Shown: one piece after another, positions 6,534 through 10,581 of the stretch
Layout of the letters: every line of letters begins with the position of its first letter
Numbering within the stretch: position 1 is the first letter of the stretch
Source of the DNA: Lachnospiraceae bacterium
GTDB lineage: Bacteria; Bacillota; Clostridia; Lachnospirales; Lachnospiraceae
Direction of reading: 5' to 3'
Length of the DNA stretch: 10,581 nucleotides
Assembly: GCA_900772685.1 (NCBI GenBank)
Contig: CAAGRP010000218.1
Span: forward strand, 1 to 10,581
Position numbers and translations under genes: made by a program
The notes under the pieces: generated by a model
Databases searched by the model: none
Told to the model about the DNA's origin: nothing
The model's input: the letters and a program-made list of their open reading frames with translations, nothing else

Positions 6534-8996
6534 TCATTCCGCTACATCAAAAGTATACTTATCCTTTTTATAGCCTATCCTGAGTATGCCGCCCTTCTTG
6601 ATTTCTCCGGAAAGTATCTTTTCGGAAACAGGGTCTTCTATAAGTGTCTGGATCGCCCTGTTGAGCGGTCTTGCACCGTATTTTGCATCAAAGCTCTTGC
6701 TTATAAGTGCCTTTTCTGCTGCTGCGGTCAGCTTAAGAGTAATGCCAAGCTGTTCGCTGCACCTTTTATTGATTGCCGCAAGTCTGATCGACAGAATCTT
6801 TTTCATATTTTCCATATTCAGAGGATGGAAAACTATTATCTCATCTATCCTGCTAAGAAATTCAGGCTTGAATATCTTTTTGATATCCTCAAAAACACGT
6901 GCCTTCATGTGCTCATAATCACGTTTTTCATCATCTCCGCTAAGGAAGCCTAGCTGCTTAGGCTGCATTATCGACTGCGCACCGGCATTTGATGTCATGA
7001 TTATACAGGTGTTCTTAAAATCTATCTTTCTGCCCTGTGAATCGGTTATACAGCCTTCATCCATGACCTGGAGAAGGATATTCCATACATCAGGATGTGC
7101 CTTTTCTATTTCATCGAGCAGTATCACACTATACGGATTCCTTCTTACTTTTTCGGAAAGCTGTCCGCCCTCCTCATAGCCTACATATCCCGGAGGTGAA
7201 CCGATAAGCTTGGAAACGCTGTGCTTTTCCATATATTCGGACATATCGAGTCTGATCATGGCATCCTCCTGTCCGAATACGGCCTCGGCAACAGCCTTTG
7301 AAAGCTCTGTTTTACCGACACCTGTAGGACCAAGGAATAAAAATGTTCCCGTAGGTCTGTTCGGATCCTTAAGCCCTGCCCTGCCTCGTCTTACTGCCCT
7401 AGCGATAGCGCTGACAGCCTCATCCTGACCGACTACCCTTTTATGTATCGTCTTCTCAAGGTTTATGAGTCGCTTTGACTCTGATTCGTTCAACTGTGTT
7501 ACCGGTATTCCCGTACGCTCTGATATAGTTTTTGCTATATCGGATACGGCAACCGTAAGCTGCTTTCTGTCATTCTTCTTTCTTAAGTCAGCCTTCTTTT
7601 CCCCAAGCCCGGTCTTAAGGTTTTCAAGCTCATTATTTATCACTGATGCCGTCTTGAAATCATTTGACAGGATAGCTTCTTCTCTTTCGGCATTCTTTGT
7701 TTTGATACTGTCTTCCAGAAAACTGATCTCATCAGCCCCCTTAAAGCCTTTAAGGCGGATCTTTGCAGCTGTTTCATCAAGAACGTCTATTGCCTTATCC
7801 GGAAGGAACCTGTCGGAGATATAACGCATGCTGAGATTCACACAGGCCTCGACAGCCTCTTTTGATATACTCACATTATGATATTTTTCATAATACGGCT
7901 TAAGGCCCATAAGTATATCTATGCTGTGCTCCCTTGAAGGTTCGCTCACCTCGATAGGCTGGAAACGGCGTTCAAGCGCAGCATCTTTTTCGATATGCTT
8001 TCTGTATTCATCGAGAGTTGTTGCTCCTATTATCTGTATCTCGCCTCTCGAAAGTGCCGGTTTCAATATATTTGCGGCATCCATAGCGCCCTCAGCGCCT
8101 CCCGCACCGATGATAGTGTGAAGCTCGTCGATAAAAAGGATAACGTCTCCGCTGTTCATAAGCTCGTCGAGTACGGCCTTTATCCTCTTTTCAAAGTCTC
8201 CTCTGTATTTTGAACCTGCTACCATTCCCGAAAGATCGAGTCTTATCACTCTTTTATTCAGCATTCCCTCGGGGACGGTCTCGTTTACTATCATCTGGGC
8301 AAGACCTTCTACTATCGCAGTCTTTCCGACACCCGGATCTCCCACAAGACACGGATTGTTCTTTGTTCTCCTGCAAAGCACCTGCATCAGTCTGTTTATC
8401 TCGGCTGTTCTGCCTATTACCGGATCGAGCTTTCCAAGATAAGCAAGCTCCGTTATGTCCCGTCCAAAGCGGTCGAGTGCAGGAGTGACCGACTGTCCTC
8501 TTCCCTCATTCTGCTTTGCCGAAAGAACATCAACCGCTGTATTGGGATCGAGTCCTATCACCTCATAAAGCTGGGTATAGAGCTTCTGTATCTCTATTCC
8601 CATCGTGTAAAGAAGTCTTGTAGCAACACAGCCTGTTTCCTGAAGTATGGCCATCAATATATGTTCGGTCCCGCATTTCTCATCATCAAGGCGTACCGAT
8701 TCCTCTCTTGCCTGTTTCAGGATCTTCTTTGCCTTAGGCGTCCATTCAAGCTTCTTATCGGCTTTTTCCGAATCCTCGGTATTAGAACGTTCGTTTATAA
8801 AATCATCAATAAGCCTGTACAGCTCTTCTTTGGTAACACCGGCGTTTTTTAAAAGTAAATAAGCGGTTCCGTCAGAAACCGCAAACAAACCGGCAAGTAA
8901 ATGCTCTGATCCAATATAAGAATTTCCCCAATCCCTGGCTGAACGTTCTGCTATACGTATTACATTTTTGCTTTGCTTTGTATATTGTTCTGTCAT
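6534..8996 (-). CDS. clpC: ATP-dependent Clp protease ATP-binding subunit ClpC
   Basis: Class I Hsp100 unfoldase that forms ATP-driven hexamers, selects substrates (often through adaptors) and feeds them to ClpP. It has 820 residues, near the usual 810-820. Domains in order: two Clp N repeats at about 1-145; first AAA+ module with Walker A GDPGVGKT (219-226) and Walker B ILFIDELH (286-293); a short middle domain at about 415-480 with a UVR-like segment around 441-460, the ClpC rather than ClpB layout; second AAA+ module with Walker A GPTGVGKT (556-563), Walker B VILLDE (624-629) and sensor 2 GARPL (775-779). QLGF at 681-684 is in place of the ClpP-docking loop. ATG at 8996 has GGAGA just upstream and starts 15 bases after coaX. 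The frequent Firmicutes partners ctsR, mcsA and mcsB are not in the window, and I see no CtsR or CIRCE operator. Confidence 0.97.
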   Translation of the reverse strand: MTEQYTKQSKNVIRIAERSARDWGNSYIGSEHLLAGLFAVSDGTAYLLLKNAGVTKEELYRLIDDFINERSNTEDSEKADKKLEWTPKAKKILKQAREESVRLDDEKCGTEHILMAILQETGCVATRLLYTMGIEIQKLYTQLYEVIGLDPNTAVDVLSAKQNEGRGQSVTPALDRFGRDITELAYLGKLDPVIGRTAEINRLMQVLCRRTKNNPCLVGDPGVGKTAIVEGLAQMIVNETVPEGMLNKRVIRLDLSGMVAGSKYRGDFEKRIKAVLDELMNSGDVILFIDELHTIIGAGGAEGAMDAANILKPALSRGEIQIIGATTLDEYRKHIEKDAALERRFQPIEVSEPSREHSIDILMGLKPYYEKYHNVSISKEAVEACVNLSMRYISDRFLPDKAIDVLDETAAKIRLKGFKGADEISFLEDSIKTKNAEREEAILSNDFKTASVINNELENLKTGLGEKKADLRKKNDRKQLTVAVSDIAKTISERTGIPVTQLNESESKRLINLEKTIHKRVVGQDEAVSAIARAVRRGRAGLKDPNRPTGTFLFLGPTGVGKTELSKAVAEAVFGQEDAMIRLDMSEYMEKHSVSKLIGSPPGYVGYEEGGQLSEKVRRNPYSVILLDEIEKAHPDVWNILLQVMDEGCITDSQGRKIDFKNTCIIMTSNAGAQSIMQPKQLGFLSGDDEKRDYEHMKARVFEDIKKIFKPEFLSRIDEIIVFHPLNMENMKKILSIRLAAINKRCSEQLGITLKLTAAAEKALISKSFDAKYGARPLNRAIQTLIEDPVSEKILSGEIKKGGILRIGYKKDKYTFDVAE

Positions 8997-9011
8997 CTGG
9001 TTCTCCGTGGA

Positions 9012-9779
9012 TTATCTGTGATTTTTATCGTATATGACCTTGAGTCCTTTTATCATCAGATCATTGTCTATCAAAATATCATGCTTGCAAAACGGGATCA
9101 CCGCATGTGCGGGGCCGCCTGTTGCGATCACGGTACAGCTGCATTTCAGCTGCTTTTCTATCTGTTCGATAAGTCCGTCTATAAAACCGGCAAATCCGTA
9201 TATCACACCGCTCTTCATGCAGTCGATAGTATTCCTGCCTATTATGTTTTTAGGAGGTTCAAGCTCTATCTGCTGAAGCAGCGAGGTGTTTGATACAAGC
9301 GAGTCAATAGATGTACGTATACCCGGTGCTATCATTCCGCCTATATACTGATTTTTGGAATTAATAACACAAAAGGACATCGCTGTTCCCATATCGATAA
9401 CAACAAGCGGTGCTTCGTGTTCCGATACGGCTGCAACTGAATCAACAAGAAGATCACTTCCGAGCTGACCGGGATCATCGATCATGATGTTCAATCCGGT
9501 TTTCAGACCCGGTCCTACGATCATCGGATTTACATTGTAAAGCTTCTCTATAGCGGTTTTAACGACCGACGTAAGCTGAGGCACAACTGATGATATTATA
9601 GCGCCGCTGATATCGGAGACAGGGACTTTGTAGATGTCCGAAATGCTTCTGATGCTGACAGCATATTCAACGGATGTACGTGACTTTTCTGTAGATATCC
9701 TTTCGATAAACTCTATCTTTTTTCCGGATATCCCGCCTACCATTATATTACTGTTTCCGATATCAACCGCAAGAATCAT
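9012..9779 (-). CDS. coaX: Type III pantothenate kinase
   Basis: Phosphorylates pantothenate to 4'-phosphopantothenate, the first step of coenzyme A synthesis; type III enzymes are not feedback-inhibited by CoA and need a monovalent cation. At 255 residues it has normal length. Family motifs are present: the N-terminal phosphate loop DIGNSN (6-11), GPGLKTGL (89-96), DPGQLGSD (102-109) with the catalytic Asp D109, DMGTAMSF (129-136) near the nucleotide site, GGMIAPG (147-153), and ATGG at 219-222. ATG at 9779 follows AGAGGAAA at suitable spacing. It sits 23 bases after the SEC-C gene and 15 bases before clpC, so it is an internal operon gene. The usual threonine after GTA is replaced (GTAMS), a mild variant; activity is still expected. 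Confidence 0.96.
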   Translation of the reverse strand: MILAVDIGNSNIMVGGISGKKIEFIERISTEKSRTSVEYAVSIRSISDIYKVPVSDISGAIISSVVPQLTSVVKTAIEKLYNVNPMIVGPGLKTGLNIMIDDPGQLGSDLLVDSVAAVSEHEAPLVVIDMGTAMSFCVINSKNQYIGGMIAPGIRTSIDSLVSNTSLLQQIELEPPKNIIGRNTIDCMKSGVIYGFAGFIDGLIEQIEKQLKCSCTVIATGGPAHAVIPFCKHDILIDNDLMIKGLKVIYDKNHR

Positions 9780-9802
9780 AGATTTCCTCTTTTAAGCAAT
9801 GA

Positions 9803-10309
9803 TCAAATATTTTTTCCGCAGCACTTTTTATATTTCTTTCCGCTTCCGCAAGGACAAGGATCGTTTCTTCCGATCTTTTCTCCTTTAACAACGGTTCCGG
9901 ACTTCTTCTCCTCAAGGTAAAGAGCCTTCTGCTCATCCTTTGAAAAGATTGCATCCCACTGTGGGAGCTGATAAAGCCACTCTGCCTTTGCACCTACCAT
10001 GTTCTTATAGAGCTTTGTCTTGTCGAACTTAAGGCTGACAGTTGTGTTTTCATCCATTTCTTCTATATTATTAGGAGTTACGAGACTTTCATCGATACCG
10101 TCAAGGAAGCCTGTCATCTGCATGATGTCCATATTGAACTTCTCTGCAAGCTCTGAAACAGTTCCTGTAACCTCTTTATCCGGATCAGATAAAAGCTCTG
10201 CATAAATATCTTTTTCCTTAAGGAAATATTCCTGCCATAATTTGTTAAGCTCTTTCTGGTCCGCATTCTGATCGTATGCTTTTTCTCTCCACTCTGTTAA
10301 TAAACTCAT
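9803..10309 (-). CDS. Small SEC-C motif (zinc-binding) protein
   Basis: A 168-residue acidic, helical protein without signal peptide. Its C-terminus, residues about 146-166, is a SEC-C zinc motif with CPCGSGKKYKKCC; the ligands are C152, C154, C163 and C164 (CxCx8CC). In SecA this motif binds zinc and contacts SecB or ribosomes; in stand-alone small proteins its role is not established. The N-terminal part (MSLLTEWREKAYDQ onward) matches no domain I can name beyond a general helical character. Two in-frame starts exist: ATG at 10342 and ATG at 10309. The second follows AAGGAAGG about 10 bases upstream and gives a plausible N-terminus, so it is chosen; the first lies within the leader. It is the first gene of the operon with coaX and clpC, behind a strong promoter. 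A chaperone or nascent-chain role would suit the clpC context, but that is inference. Confidence 0.88.
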   Translation of the reverse strand: MSLLTEWREKAYDQNADQKELNKLWQEYFLKEKDIYAELLSDPDKEVTGTVSELAEKFNMDIMQMTGFLDGIDESLVTPNNIEEMDENTTVSLKFDKTKLYKNMVGAKAEWLYQLPQWDAIFSKDEQKALYLEEKKSGTVVKGEKIGRNDPCPCGSGKKYKKCCGKNI

Positions 10310-10368
10310 GTCTGATATACCTTCCTTTATGTTGTATTGCAAAATAGTCTTTTTGATAAAGCTTTACT

Positions 10369-10397
10369 ATTCTATCATTTTTTTTCGTATCTGTAAA
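10369..10397 (-). promoter_or_regulatory. Sigma-A promoter of the SEC-C/coaX/clpC operon
   Basis: TTTACA (10397-10392) and TAGAAT (10374-10369) each match 5 of 6 consensus bases and are exactly 17 bases apart, with an A-rich spacer. Transcription would start around 10362, leaving a leader of about 50 bases before ATG at 10309. An inverted repeat, AATAGT (10372-10367) with ACTATT (10349-10344), overlaps the -10 and the probable start site and might be an operator or leader hairpin. No CtsR direct repeat or CIRCE element is present. Confidence 0.7.
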
Positions 10398-10405
10398 ATC
10401 TATTA

Positions 10406-10581
10406 TTACTTATACCGCGTAGAAGTTACTGTCAAGTAATCGTTGGCAAATATTTCATACAGATTAATTATCGCACTGCGAGTGTGAGATATGCCGCCAA
10501 GACACGCTGCCGGCACTATGGGAACAACGCCTGTCCCGACGTCAAATCCTATGCCTTTTTCCTCGAGATAACGCATCACTC
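10406..10581 (-). pseudogene. P1/DmpA-like peptidase family S58 remnant, 5' part beyond window
   Basis: The frame is open from the right edge to TAA at 10408-10406 and reads 57 residues. The first part, VMRYLEEKGIGFDVG then VPIVPAA, is the conserved segment of peptidase S58 (P1 peptidases, N-terminal nucleophile fold) in which VPIVPAA is normally followed by a FDL-type stretch and well over 150 more residues, including the autoprocessing site. Here it continues CLGGISHTRSAIIN and stops about 30 residues later. That tail loosely resembles the C-terminal segment of S58 proteins (A-G-I-S-H-x-G-x-A-R-x-I-N), as if an internal deletion had joined the middle of the gene to its end. No other frame restores the missing part. 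It is therefore probably non-functional. The family call is fairly sure; the deletion model is inference. Confidence 0.65.

Noticed and set aside
9763..9993. Minus-strand 76-codon frame overlapping the SEC-C and coaX genes
   Set aside because: It is in another frame of the SEC-C gene, whose zinc motif is clearly coding; the overlap has no recognisable domain.
1..10581. CRISPR array, insertion sequence, prophage or defence system
   Set aside because: No regularly spaced repeats, transposase, integrase, nuclease/helicase pairs or composition break were seen; the genes are ordinary chromosomal core genes.

Overview
The window is a compact run of bacterial housekeeping genes, all on the minus strand. 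It suggests an anaerobic Firmicute of class Clostridia, most likely a Lachnospiraceae relative (Butyrivibrio-like). That rests on moderate GC by eye, AGGAGG-type ribosome sites, a ClpC (not ClpA/B) chaperone, a type III pantothenate kinase, a PheS with a four-cysteine insert and an rRNA-free layout. I see no mobile element, CRISPR array, tRNA or rRNA, and no credible plus-strand gene.

Read in the direction of transcription (right to left): the right edge (10581-10406) holds the end of a peptidase family S58 (P1/DmpA-like) gene. It breaks off right after a conserved motif and looks internally deleted. A near-consensus promoter (10397-10369) then starts a tight operon: a small SEC-C zinc-motif protein, coaX (type III pantothenate kinase), clpC (Clp ATPase) and a coiled-coil protein with a DUF6273-like domain. 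Intergenic gaps in this operon are about 15-30 bases. An AT-rich spacer (5619-5401) with a 36-base imperfect palindrome and two weak promoter candidates precedes fba (class II fructose-bisphosphate aldolase).

The 385-base gap between fba and pheS is not empty. It contains a perfect 13-bp hairpin after fba and then a roughly 189-nt RNA whose two ends pair over 17 positions. The fold has a central bubble and an apical arm, which I call 6S RNA (ssrS). A good intrinsic terminator follows. pheS (GTG start) and pheT encode the two subunits of phenylalanyl-tRNA synthetase. A histidine-phosphatase (phosphoglycerate mutase superfamily) gene follows 12 bases after pheT and runs off the left edge.

The genes cover translation (pheST), global transcription control (6S RNA), glycolysis (fba), CoA synthesis (coaX) and protein quality control (clpC). 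The parts most worth a second look are the 6S RNA with its competing hairpin, the clpC-linked coiled-coil/DUF6273 gene, the truncated S58 peptidase, and the lack of a T-box before pheST and of CtsR/CIRCE sites before the clpC operon.
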